From assembly GCA_017553065.1 (NCBI GenBank), contig JAFZND010000045.1:1-11652 (forward strand): a DNA stretch of 11,652 nt. Reading direction: 5' to 3'. The DNA is from Clostridia bacterium. GTDB taxonomy: Bacteria; Bacillota; Clostridia; Christensenellales; UBA1242. This document shows positions 1-6,828 of this stretch, piece by piece; position 1 is the stretch's first letter, and the number at the start of each line of letters is the position of its first letter. Made by a program: the position numbers and the translations under genes. The notes under the pieces were generated by a model that saw only the letters and a program-made list of their open reading frames with translations, did not search any database and was not told where the DNA came from.

Positions 1-62
1 AAATTATCATAGAATTCTCTTTGATCCATTCCATCATCGAATACACATTCAGATACTCCATT
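1..62 (-). other. Possible continuation of der or start of an overlapping gene
   Basis: Reading leftward from the Der stop, the TAA overlaps an ATG (TAATG). One frame from that ATG reads [20 protein letters not shown] and stays open to the edge. The frame obtained by skipping one base in the A run reads [21 protein letters not shown] and also stays open; it is acidic like a Der interdomain linker. Neither frame shows the second GRPNVGKS P-loop within the available 20 codons. The two readings cannot be separated from this window. Confidence 0.3.
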
Positions 63-612
63 ATTTTTTTCTTTCTTCCTTGGTAATCTGATCCGTTTGT
101 TTTTCTGGGTCAATCTTTGATTGAAATTTAGAGATAACCACATCTAGCACATCTGCAACACCTTTATTGTGCTCTGCACTTACCGGCATTGGCTCGCCAA
201 GACCAAGATTATAAAATTCATAAGTGTTTTCTAGTTCGTTATTATCAATTTTGTTTACAACCAAAATTACTGGCACATTAAATCTACGCAAAAATTCAAC
301 TGCCTCATAATCTGCAGGAACTAACCCTTGTTTGCCATCCACAACAAGTAGTACTACATCTGCCAATTCCACAGCAATTTGAGCTTGTGCTACTATATTT
401 TCTTGAAAACCACTAGTGTCTAACTTATCAATACCACCTGTATCAACAAGTGAAAAAGCATAGCCACACCATTCTGCGTCGCCATATATTCTATCTCTTG
501 TAACACCAGGAACATCTTTTACAATACTTATCCTGCGCCCACAAATTCTATTAAATAGTGTACTTTTGCCAACATTGGGTCTGCCCACAACTGCAACTAG
601 TGGCTTTTTCAT
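61..612 (-). CDS. der: Ribosome-assembly GTPase Der (EngA), first GTPase domain only; truncated or frameshifted
   Basis: The 183-residue product is a complete TrmE-Era-type GTPase domain: P-loop GRPNVGKST near residues 10-18, a G2 region with PGVTRD near 36-41, DTGG near 57-60, NKID near 120-123 and an SAEHNKG G5 motif near 145-151. The GRPNVGKST and PGVTRD signature is that of Der, a double-GTPase protein of about 440 residues that works in 50S ribosome maturation. Here the frame stops just after the first domain, in a linker rich in Lys and Glu, at a run of seven A (positions 64-70 as T on the plus strand). The start ATG is preceded by an AGGTGA ribosome site and its own promoter. Both other frames stay open to the window edge. 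An indel in the homopolymer, a true split gene, or decay could each explain the stop. Recognition of the domain is secure; the gene's integrity is not. Confidence 0.85.
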   Translation of the reverse strand: MKKPLVAVVGRPNVGKSTLFNRICGRRISIVKDVPGVTRDRIYGDAEWCGYAFSLVDTGGIDKLDTSGFQENIVAQAQIAVELADVVLLVVDGKQGLVPADYEAVEFLRRFNVPVILVVNKIDNNELENTYEFYNLGLGEPMPVSAEHNKGVADVLDVVISKFQSKIDPEKQTDQITKEERKK

Positions 613-630
613 AATTTCACCTACATGGCT

Positions 631-658
631 ATTATACCAAATACACTACTTTTAGCAA
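631..658 (-). promoter_or_regulatory. Sigma-A-type promoter of der
   Basis: On the minus strand a TTGCTA -35 (653-658) is followed after 16 bases by a perfect TATAAT -10 (631-636). It lies about 19 bases upstream of the der ATG, with AGGTGA between them, so der has its own start in addition to any read-through from the membrane gene. Confidence 0.6.
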
Positions 659-672
659 AACAAATTGTCACT

Positions 673-703
673 ATATAATAAATAGAAATTTTATTTATTA
701 TAT
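673..703 (-). repeat. Perfect A/T-only 12-bp inverted repeat at the end of the membrane-protein gene
   Basis: The arms at 673-684 and 692-703 are exact reverse complements with a 7-base loop, and the stop codon of the upstream gene (698-700) lies in the right-hand arm. The stem contains no G or C and no long T run follows, so it is at best a weak terminator or an mRNA 3'-end stabiliser. Confidence 0.45.
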
Positions 704-1276
704 GTTTGCCTTATTTTTGATAATGTAACCAAGCAGATATTTAAATAATAAAATGGAAGTTTTAAGTACAACTCGAATACACATAGCAATAACACCAATT
801 GATACAATCTGCACATCAATAAAACTTCCATACCAAAAATTGGATTGTGCAAATAACAAACTTATTCCGCTAATTAGAGTAACATTAAGTACAGTCAAAA
901 ATAAACATTCCTTAATGTTTCCAATAAACAAAAGTGGTATGAACATAATTACAAATGTTGGAATATAATTAAATAAATAATGCAATTCATTATTTGCCTT
1001 AAAACACATTACATATATAAGCAACTGAATCACACTAAAAAATACCAAATTAATTTTTGCACATTTGAACATACAAGCATAACCAATTGCAAATATGCAC
1101 CCTAGTACACCTGCAAGATTTATACCTATATATTGGCTGATCTGTATGTTTTGTGTCACAAACACCATACAAAATGACAAAATACACAACATAAGTGTGT
1201 ATTTTTTAATGTTATTTTCTTTTAATACTGCAAAATATATTAATGAAATTCCTAGTACTATAAATGATATTGGCAT
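698..1276 (-). CDS. Unidentified multi-pass membrane protein
   Basis: The 192-residue protein is strongly hydrophobic, with roughly six predicted membrane-spanning stretches separated by short Lys- or Asn-containing loops, and it ends in a basic tail (IIKNKANI). It has no signal peptidase site, no soluble domain and no catalytic motif that I recognise. The ATG is well supported by GGAG seven bases upstream (about 1283-1288). It lies 85 bases upstream of der on the same strand. In Bacillus subtilis, small membrane proteins of unknown role (yphA region) also sit upstream of der, so an equivalent position is possible, but sequence relatedness cannot be judged here. It is divergent from ylmC across about 100 bases. 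Base composition matches its neighbours. A real gene is likely; its function is unknown. Confidence 0.75.
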   Translation of the reverse strand: MPISFIVLGISLIYFAVLKENNIKKYTLMLCILSFCMVFVTQNIQISQYIGINLAGVLGCIFAIGYACMFKCAKINLVFFSVIQLLIYVMCFKANNELHYLFNYIPTFVIMFIPLLFIGNIKECLFLTVLNVTLISGISLLFAQSNFWYGSFIDVQIVSIGVIAMCIRVVLKTSILLFKYLLGYIIKNKANI

Positions 1277-1322
1277 AACTTTTCTCCATAATTATTTTAA
1301 ATAAATTACATAAAAATATGCA

Positions 1323-1357
1323 TTGCAAAAAATGTAATATTTTGTAATCTTTTGCAA
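1323..1357. repeat. 8-bp inverted repeat in the divergent ylmC/membrane-gene intergenic region
   Basis: TTGCAAAA at 1323-1330 and TTTTGCAA at 1350-1357 are exact reverse complements separated by 19 bases, so the TTGCAA cores lie 29 bases apart. TGTAAT occurs twice between them. The position in a 100-base divergent promoter region would suit an operator, but such AT-rich repeats can arise by chance. Confidence 0.3.
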
Positions 1358-1367
1358 AATAATATCA

Positions 1368-1373
1368 TATACT
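1368..1373 (+). promoter_or_regulatory. Candidate -10 element for ylmC
   Basis: TATACT lies only five bases before the ATG at 1379, with no convincing sigma-A -35. The overlapping CATATACT (1366-1373) also loosely resembles the -10 of the sporulation factor sigma-E. If used, transcription would begin at or next to the ATG, giving a leaderless message, in keeping with the missing ribosome-binding site. Confidence 0.35.
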
Positions 1374-1378
1374 TTAAT

Positions 1379-1702
1379 ATGGAAATTTCTTTTTGTGAAC
1401 TTAGAATAAAAGAAGTTGTGAATGTTTGCGATGGAAAAAGACTTGGCAACATTGTGGACCTTGTTTTTGATACATCATGCGCACGGGTCACTGGAATTGT
1501 TGTTCCTGGTGAGCGAACATTTCTAAATCTGTTTAAGAGCAACAATGATATTTTTATTCCATACAATAGAATAAGAAAAATCGGCAAAGATGTAATACTA
1601 GTGGAACTTACCCCTATTGGAATACTTAGTAATAAAGATGCCCCACCACAACCAGCACAACTACCACCCACAAATATAATGGATTCTTCTAATACACAAT
1701 AA
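1379..1702 (+). CDS. ylmC: YlmC/YmxH-family PRC-barrel sporulation protein
   Basis: This 107-residue protein begins MEISFCELRIKEVVN and continues with DGKRLGNIVDLVFD, the N-terminal pattern of the YlmC/YmxH family. Members are a single PRC-barrel beta domain found in spore-forming Bacillota, with no proven biochemical role. The core (about residues 1-80) includes a GIVVPG turn and an IPYNRIRKIG strand; the rest is a short Pro- and Asn-rich tail (PPQPAQLPP). A TTG start nine codons upstream (1352) is possible, but family members start at the chosen Met and neither site has a Shine-Dalgarno sequence. In clostridia the family gene usually lies between sigG and nrdR; here nrdR follows 63 bases downstream, which supports the call, while sigE and sigG are not in the 1.4 kb upstream. 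Confidence 0.85.
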   Translation: MEISFCELRIKEVVNVCDGKRLGNIVDLVFDTSCARVTGIVVPGERTFLNLFKSNNDIFIPYNRIRKIGKDVILVELTPIGILSNKDAPPQPAQLPPTNIMDSSNTQ

Positions 1703-1707
1703 TATTA

Positions 1708-1728
1708 AATTGGTTTTACAAACTAATT
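1708..1728 (+). repeat. Hairpin between ylmC and nrdR
   Basis: AATTGGTTT (1708-1716) and AAACTAATT (1720-1728) can form a nine-pair stem with one G-T pair and a 3-base loop. No T run follows, so it is not a standard terminator. It overlaps the -35 of the nrdR promoter, so it may simply reflect promoter composition or be a regulatory site. Confidence 0.3.
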
Positions 1729-1743
1729 AAAATAATATATACT
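1715..1743 (+). promoter_or_regulatory. Sigma-A-type promoter of nrdR
   Basis: TTTACA (1715-1720) and TATACT (1738-1743) are separated by exactly 17 bases. The start point would be near 1750, leaving a leader of about 16 bases containing GAGG (1751-1754) ahead of the ATG at 1766. Confidence 0.6.
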
Positions 1744-1765
1744 ACATGTTGAGGTAGCATATATT

Positions 1766-2230
1766 ATGAAATGTATATTTTGTGGTTCAGAAGAAAATAA
1801 AGTATTAGATAGCAGAGATAGCGTAGAAAATAATTCAATTAGGCGCAGACGCGAATGCCTAAAATGTCATAAGCGTTTTACAACATATGAAACAATTGAA
1901 ACTACTCCAATTTTAGTTGTAAAAAATGATGGAACAAGGCAACCATTTGATGCAAACAAAATAAAACAAGGCATTATTAAATCTTGCGAAAAGCGTCCTG
2001 TAACTATGGTGCAAATAGATAAAATTGTTGATGATATTGAAAAGCAAGTTTCCGGCAACTTAGATAAGGAAGTAAAATCTAGTGAAATTGGTGAACTTGT
2101 TATGGCGAAACTAAAAGCTATTGATGAAATATCATACATCCGCTTTGCATCTGTGTATAGAAAGTTTACTGATGTTACACACTTTGTAAACTTTATTAAC
2201 GACTTTGAAAAAATGCTTAAAAATGAATAA
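1766..2230 (+). CDS. nrdR: Transcriptional repressor NrdR
   Basis: NrdR is the nucleotide-sensing repressor of ribonucleotide reductase genes. The 154-residue protein, the usual family length, has an N-terminal zinc ribbon with Cys3, Cys6, Cys31 and Cys34, followed by the RRRECLKCHKRFTTYE DNA-binding signature. The ATP-cone domain occupies about residues 47-137, with VVKNDGTRQPFD at its start and ISYIRFASVYRKF near its end. The protein matches the family along its whole length with no disrupted motif. The start is supported by GAGG 11 bases upstream and a good promoter. No ribonucleotide reductase gene is in the window, so its targets lie elsewhere. The gene follows ylmC as in many clostridia and ends at a hairpin terminator shared with convergent holA. 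Confidence 0.97.
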   Translation: MKCIFCGSEENKVLDSRDSVENNSIRRRRECLKCHKRFTTYETIETTPILVVKNDGTRQPFDANKIKQGIIKSCEKRPVTMVQIDKIVDDIEKQVSGNLDKEVKSSEIGELVMAKLKAIDEISYIRFASVYRKFTDVTHFVNFINDFEKMLKNE

Positions 2231-2231
2231 C

Positions 2232-2260
2232 AAAAAAGACATGAAAATCAGGTCTTTTTT
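2232..2260. terminator. Bidirectional intrinsic terminator between nrdR and holA
   Basis: A stem of six A-T pairs plus GAC/GTC (2232-2240 with 2252-2260) is capped by a TGA/TCA mini-stem (2242-2244 with 2248-2250), with one A/G mismatch between. The flanking A and T runs give a T tract on both strands, so it can end nrdR from the left and comEC-holA from the right. It touches the last base of the holA stop codon. Confidence 0.8.
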
Positions 2261-3228
2261 TATTTATTTAAAATTGTAAGTACCAAAAATTCAATTGCAG
2301 TGTCTACATTGGTAGCGCTCTGCTTTACTTCATAATCTAATTGCATGCAAATGTCATTTATTTCTTTTAACTTTTTTGCACCAAATAATTTTGCTTGTTC
2401 ACTTAATTTGGATACGGCAAATTCTTTAACCCCTAGTAGTGAAGATAACTCTGCTCTATTAGCTTTGCTAATAGACACATGGAATAGGCGCCTAAAATGA
2501 TTGTAAATTAGCGATATTAAAGTGCGATAACTATCCTTTTTTGCCCTTAAAATATCTAAGATTTCATATACCTTTACGCCGTTTTTCTTTGCCAAAGCTT
2601 CTGTAAGTTCAAATATTTGGAAATCAACACTTTTTGTTACAATTTCTTTTACATCATTCTCTGTTATATTTGATTTATCACCAACATAGCTCACAAGCTT
2701 TACAATTTCATTGTCAATACGTGACATATCGCCATTAGTATAGCTAAACAATAGTTTTAGTGCATTAGTAGAAATTGTTTTATTGTATTTATTTAATTCA
2801 CTCACAACAAAAGTATTTACCACACTCTCGGTAATTTTGTTGCAGTCAATGATTTCAAATTGTGATTTGTATGGCTCAAATTCTTTTGTGTTTTCGCCTG
2901 CATTCACAATAAGTATGGTTGTTGGATTTGGGTTTTGTAAATATTCTTTTAGCGCATTTGCATTAGTGATATTGCACTTGATGCTTGCATTTACATACAC
3001 TACTCGCTTTTCATCCATCATTGGCAACATATCGCATGCTTGCACACATATAGAAATATCTATATCGTCTCCGGCAAAAACTTGCAAATTGAAATCTGGC
3101 ATAGCAAGATTTGCGCTATCCAAAATTAAGTTGTATGCACGAGATAGCAAAAATAAATCTTCACCAATAAGAAGATAATTATTCTTTACTTCTGTTTTTA
3201 AATTTTTCTTTAAATCAGTGAAGTTCAT
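2260..3228 (-). CDS. holA: DNA polymerase III delta subunit
   Basis: HolA is the clamp-loader subunit that opens the beta sliding clamp. The 322-residue product is of usual length and has the expected organisation: an N-terminal AAA+-like domain without a functional P-loop starting at YLLIGEDLFLL (residues 18-28), a NALKEYLQNPNPTTILIV segment near 90-108, the lid region with NGDMSRIDNEIVKL near 165-178, and a helical C-terminal collar domain with the family signature DFQIFELTEAL near 203-213. AAGGGTG six bases before the ATG is a good ribosome site and lies across the comEC stop. Only one base separates the comEC stop codon from this start, so the two genes are almost certainly cotranscribed. 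A comEC-holA order is common in Bacillota. It ends at the terminator shared with nrdR. Confidence 0.95.
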   Translation of the reverse strand: MNFTDLKKNLKTEVKNNYLLIGEDLFLLSRAYNLILDSANLAMPDFNLQVFAGDDIDISICVQACDMLPMMDEKRVVYVNASIKCNITNANALKEYLQNPNPTTILIVNAGENTKEFEPYKSQFEIIDCNKITESVVNTFVVSELNKYNKTISTNALKLLFSYTNGDMSRIDNEIVKLVSYVGDKSNITENDVKEIVTKSVDFQIFELTEALAKKNGVKVYEILDILRAKKDSYRTLISLIYNHFRRLFHVSISKANRAELSSLLGVKEFAVSKLSEQAKLFGAKKLKEINDICMQLDYEVKQSATNVDTAIEFLVLTILNK

Positions 3229-3229
3229 T

Positions 3230-5380
3230 TTACACCCTTAATTCATATTTTTGAACATTATATAAATCCAAATAATTATACTCACTACTGCCATTATACA
3301 AAATAATATTTTCCACATCATTAAGCAAACTAGTATTTACTGATAATCTATTTGCCACAAGATAATCGATGTGCATTAAGTTATTAATCAAAACCACATT
3401 ATCTTGTGTGGTATTATTTGAGCTAACAAACACAATGATTTTATCATTGTGTTCAATTTTTAGCCCAACACATTTATCATACGAATTATATTGATATTCA
3501 AAATGACAATTACCCAAATCAAATGTATCTAATGCGACATAATCTGGTTTTAATGATGAATATGTGCTTGGTACAAATACTTTATTCACTTTGTAATCTT
3601 TGCACATTGAATCTATTACATCTAAGTTATTAGATGTAACATCATAACCTATTATATAGTCAATCTTTCTTATTTTCAACTCTTTTAGCATGGTTGAGAT
3701 ATATTTATCTTGTGTACCAATCAAACAATTTTTACCTTCAATTGTAATTACGGCGCTATTCGATTTGTATTGATAGGATAACGCAAAAACATCATTGTAA
3801 CTATTAGATATCATACTTACACTAAAACTTACAACCATCAATACTGCAAGTGCACTGCAAATAATACTTTTATATAGTTGTTTAATCATTAAATATTTAA
3901 TGATTAAAAGAATTAAAATTATTAGAATCAAAACTACATAACTTATGTGATAAAAATTAAAGTTTAGTACATTCAAATTAGCAAAGAAATTTGCAATTAA
4001 TTTAATTAAGTGTAGCATCACATTTGGAATAAACAGCATAAATCCCATAAACCTAAATATACTTACAATAAATACACACCCAAATAGCAATGGGAACGCC
4101 ACACTAAATAGTGGCAAAACAAATACATTAGTAAGCATTCCTATTAGTGACACTTTGCCAAATGTATTTGCACTTATGGCCAATATTACCAAATTGATAC
4201 ATGTGCTAATTGCAATAGTACTGCAAACAATTTTAGGAAGTTTTAATTTGGCAAGTATTCTTGAAATACTATTTGATAAAGTAATTATACTCAATAAGCA
4301 TAAATAGTATAGCTGAAAACCAGTTGCAAACAAATTTAGTGGATTGACAAGCAGTGTTAGTATTGCTGCCAAAGATAATGAACTAAGTACATCATATTCT
4401 TTACCTGTAACATATGCAATTAGCATAATTACTGACATAATACTTGCCCTTACTACACTTGGTGCAAAACCACATAAATAGCAGTAAATTAGTAAAAATA
4501 CACTAACAACTACTAAGTTTACAACTCTCTTTACCTTAATTCTTTTTAATATCCATGCAATAATACCTGCAAGCATTGTTACATGAAGGCCAGAAACAGC
4601 CAATATGTGAGCAACGCCAGCATAACTAAACATTTGCATATTTTGAGAATCCAAATGTTCTTTATCTCCAAAAAGCATTGCATAAGCAATACCAGCATTA
4701 TCTTCACTCATGTTGTCTTGCAATACACTGTAAACTCTATTCCTTACAGCATCATCAATGTATGTTTTAGAGTCAATCTTAGTAATATTTGATAAGTTTA
4801 TTTGTGTGGAATATATTTTACCATACAAATAATCTACCAAATTAGATGTGTCATCAAACAATGGTTGCAATTTTACACTACCATCAAATGATAGCACATC
4901 ACCATCTTTTATATCAAAAGTGCTATTGTCATTAAAGTACACTCTAACGCTAATACTTTCATTCACTATTCTACTATCAATATAAAATTTGGACGCATTG
5001 ATTGTAGCATAATTATCATATGCTCGTACCTTTTGCGCTGTAAGAGTAATGTTGTAAGTACCATCAAAATCATTTAGTTTTGTATAATTTACTAATTTGA
5101 TAGTAGTAAATCCAAAGCCAATCACAAATAGTAACACAAATGCAATTGTTGCAACAAAATGCCTATTTATGACATTGATATATTTATTATTCGATTTAAA
5201 GATTTTTAAAAATAAACAACAAAGTGAAAATGCTAGTAACACAATTATTGGAATAAGATACAAACTGAAATAATTTAAGTTAATGCACTTAATTGTAAGA
5301 TAACCACATAAAATACCGCTAATAATTCCAATTAGCGCTACAAAAAGTATTCTCACATTTACTATTCTTTTGTTATTCAT
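3230..5380 (-). CDS. comEC: ComEC/Rec2-family DNA-uptake channel with degenerate metallo-beta-lactamase domain
   Basis: ComEC forms the inner-membrane channel that takes in single-stranded transforming DNA. This 716-residue protein has an N-terminal membrane pair, an OB-like DUF4131 region (about 100-200), and the Competence core with GIAYAMLFGDK (230-240), HILAVSGLHV (258-267) and GFAPSVVRASIM (304-315), followed by many membrane helices to about residue 525. The C-terminal region (530-716) sits where the metallo-beta-lactamase domain belongs, but shows neither the usual DVGQGD start nor the HxHxDH zinc motif; the corresponding stretch reads YIIGYDVTSNNLDVI (575-589). Nuclease activity is therefore unlikely. 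The start has no ribosome site and lies at the predicted transcription start. The gene has its own promoter and is followed after one base by holA. Whether the organism is naturally competent cannot be judged. Confidence 0.93.
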   Translation of the reverse strand: MNNKRIVNVRILFVALIGIISGILCGYLTIKCINLNYFSLYLIPIIVLLAFSLCCLFLKIFKSNNKYINVINRHFVATIAFVLLFVIGFGFTTIKLVNYTKLNDFDGTYNITLTAQKVRAYDNYATINASKFYIDSRIVNESISVRVYFNDNSTFDIKDGDVLSFDGSVKLQPLFDDTSNLVDYLYGKIYSTQINLSNITKIDSKTYIDDAVRNRVYSVLQDNMSEDNAGIAYAMLFGDKEHLDSQNMQMFSYAGVAHILAVSGLHVTMLAGIIAWILKRIKVKRVVNLVVVSVFLLIYCYLCGFAPSVVRASIMSVIMLIAYVTGKEYDVLSSLSLAAILTLLVNPLNLFATGFQLYYLCLLSIITLSNSISRILAKLKLPKIVCSTIAISTCINLVILAISANTFGKVSLIGMLTNVFVLPLFSVAFPLLFGCVFIVSIFRFMGFMLFIPNVMLHLIKLIANFFANLNVLNFNFYHISYVVLILIILILLIIKYLMIKQLYKSIICSALAVLMVVSFSVSMISNSYNDVFALSYQYKSNSAVITIEGKNCLIGTQDKYISTMLKELKIRKIDYIIGYDVTSNNLDVIDSMCKDYKVNKVFVPSTYSSLKPDYVALDTFDLGNCHFEYQYNSYDKCVGLKIEHNDKIIVFVSSNNTTQDNVVLINNLMHIDYLVANRLSVNTSLLNDVENIILYNGSSEYNYLDLYNVQKYELRV

Positions 5381-5386
5381 ACTTTC

Positions 5387-5414
5387 ATTGTAACATAGTA
5401 AATAATAATATCAA
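5387..5414 (-). promoter_or_regulatory. Sigma-A-type promoter of the comEC-holA operon
   Basis: TTGATA (5409-5414) and an extended -10, TGT-TACAAT (TACAAT at 5387-5392), are spaced by 16 bases on the minus strand. The expected start point, about seven bases past the -10, coincides with the A of the comEC ATG at 5380, so the message would be leaderless. Confidence 0.6.
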
Positions 5415-5447
5415 ACAAAAAAGTAGAACAACTACCTAGTTGTTCTA
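5411..5447 (-). terminator. Intrinsic terminator of the min-spoIVF gene group
   Basis: Exact 11-base arms (5424-5434 and 5437-5447) form a stem containing AGAACAACTA, followed on the minus strand by CTTTTTTGTTT. The hairpin begins inside the spoIVFB coding end and includes the stop codon. It separates spoIVFB transcription from the comEC promoter immediately downstream. Confidence 0.85.
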
Positions 5448-6232
5448 TTTATCATATCTAGTAATTGACTTTCACTTAGCTTGCTAACAATTTTATTGCC
5501 ATTGGTAAAATAAAAAACGCAGTAGGAATTTACACTTATGTATTTTACAAGTTGATATATGTTTGTATCATAAGAAACCACATACGACTTAATGGGCACA
5601 ACCTTATTTGTTTTTTTAAAACTCACTTTGTCCAGGTACACTTCGCTACTATTAGAAATTGCACCAGACAACAAAAACATGGCAATAGTAAAATATGTAA
5701 AGTTTATTTTTATTAATAATGATTTAACAAATAAAACGATAAATATGCCACACACAACCAAAGAAAATATTTTCATATATTTAATAATTTTGTACTTGCT
5801 AATTTTTTTACCCATAAGTGCAACTAATGCTCTACCACCATCTAGCGGAAATAATGGAATAAGATTTGTAAGTGCAATAGTCAAATTACACATAGCAAAT
5901 ACAAAAGTGTAATTATAAGTTACAGGATAGCACCACCATAATGCTAATAATAGCACCATTATAATTAAATTACATATAGGGCCTGCAAGTGCAACTTTTA
6001 ATTCGTCACTAGGGCTTAATACCTGATGCTTCCCATCTAGCATCAATCCATACGGCATAAACACAATGTGACTATATGAGTATCCAAGTTTTGTGGCAAC
6101 AAAATAGTGGCTATACTCATGAATAATAAGTGCTACAAAATAATTAAAAAATATTAGTGCATTACCAAAATAAATAAGCAAAAAACCAAATACTAAAAAT
6201 AGTGGATGAAGCTTAATTTCTAATCTGTCCAT
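5432..6232 (-). CDS. spoIVFB: Site-2-type intramembrane metalloprotease, SpoIVFB family (M50)
   Basis: SpoIVFB cleaves the membrane-tethered precursor of sigma-K in the outer forespore membrane during sporulation. The 266-residue protein has the zinc motif HEYSH (His38, Glu39, His42) in an early membrane helix and the third ligand in NLIPLFPLDGG (Asp131), spaced as in M50B proteases. About six membrane segments cover residues 10-195. The C-terminal 60 residues (VVPIKSYVVSYDTNIYQLV onward) resemble a CBS domain, as in Bacillus SpoIVFB. All catalytic residues are present. Its ATG overlaps the end of spoIVFA by 13 bases and has no ribosome site of its own, implying translational coupling. The start fits the family. 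No sigK lies in the window, so the substrate is inferred from family and context. Confidence 0.92.
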   Translation of the reverse strand: MDRLEIKLHPLFLVFGFLLIYFGNALIFFNYFVALIIHEYSHYFVATKLGYSYSHIVFMPYGLMLDGKHQVLSPSDELKVALAGPICNLIIMVLLLALWWCYPVTYNYTFVFAMCNLTIALTNLIPLFPLDGGRALVALMGKKISKYKIIKYMKIFSLVVCGIFIVLFVKSLLIKINFTYFTIAMFLLSGAISNSSEVYLDKVSFKKTNKVVPIKSYVVSYDTNIYQLVKYISVNSYCVFYFTNGNKIVSKLSESQLLDMINRTTR

Positions 6233-6807
6233 TGTACAATATTTTTAATTACCTGCAAATTATTTACATTACCACCACTACTAAAAATTTTCATAATTAC
6301 TTTACTATTTGGGTCGATTGTGGCAATTTCTATACCTTTTTTGACAATATCTCCATTTTTTACACCAACAACAACTAAATTTTCAATAGTGCACGATATG
6401 CCATTTATAAAATCAATCTTTATATATTTGCCACCATGGTTAAGCTTTCCCACTTGCGATACCACACCCGTTTCTGGGCTTAGCACCATTACATTATCTA
6501 CACTATTCATTACTATAGAATTATCAATCACTTCATAACTTTCGCATTTGATTGGCAGTACAATTTTCAATTCTTTATTCAATGATGCAAAAATGGCATT
6601 GCCACTCTCGCTATATAATTCTTGTGTGGGCGTCATAACTTTAATGGCGCAGTTATAAAATTGTAAATGATAAGTTTTTAGATAAGCACACGACAAAACA
6701 ATTATTAAAAATATTAAAATTGATATTTTTAATTTTAAAACATTGATTTTTTGTATATTTACATTTATTACGTTGTGCGAATATGCATTGCGATTTAAAT
6801 TGCTCAT
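6220..6807 (-). CDS. spoIVFA: SpoIVFA-like membrane protein with degenerate M23 (LytM) domain
   Basis: The 195-residue protein has a basic cytoplasmic N terminus, one membrane helix (about 24-42) and an extracytoplasmic M23-like domain (about 105-170) beginning VMVLSPETGVVSQVG and continuing GGKYIKIDFINGI. The HxH zinc motif expected near residue 142 reads TIENL, so it cannot be an active peptidase. This matches SpoIVFA, which holds SpoIVFB in the inhibited complex with BofA and is cut to trigger sigma-K processing. It is shorter than Bacillus SpoIVFA (about 264 residues), mostly at the N-terminal side. The ATG lies 21 bases after the minE stop, in the same frame, without a ribosome site and inside a perfect hairpin. 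No other in-frame start exists between the minE stop and this ATG. Assignment rests on topology, the degenerate domain and the overlapping spoIVFB partner. Confidence 0.82.
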   Translation of the reverse strand: MSNLNRNAYSHNVINVNIQKINVLKLKISILIFLIIVLSCAYLKTYHLQFYNCAIKVMTPTQELYSESGNAIFASLNKELKIVLPIKCESYEVIDNSIVMNSVDNVMVLSPETGVVSQVGKLNHGGKYIKIDFINGISCTIENLVVVGVKNGDIVKKGIEIATIDPNSKVIMKIFSSGGNVNNLQVIKNIVQWTD

Positions 6808-6822
6808 AGTAAATACTATGAG
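6803..6822 (-). promoter_or_regulatory. Hairpin enclosing the spoIVFA start codon
   Basis: CTCATAGTA (6803-6811) and TACTATGAG (6814-6822) are exact complements around a 2-base loop. In the minus-strand RNA the ATG of spoIVFA (6807-6805) lies in the 3' arm. No terminating T run follows in the minus-strand direction, so it does not look like a minE terminator. It may limit spoIVFA initiation. Confidence 0.6.
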
Positions 6823-6828
6823 TATTTT

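Noticed and set aside
1352..1378. TTG start nine codons upstream for ylmC
   Set aside because: Family members start at the following Met, and no ribosome site precedes the TTG.
1306..1671. Open frame on the minus strand opposite ylmC
   Set aside because: It is the antisense shadow of a well-supported PRC-barrel gene, with a low-complexity, Ser/Leu-rich product and no ribosome site.
2783..3178. 131-codon open frame on the plus strand inside holA
   Set aside because: It lies wholly opposite a conserved holA reading frame, and the product shows no recognisable domain.
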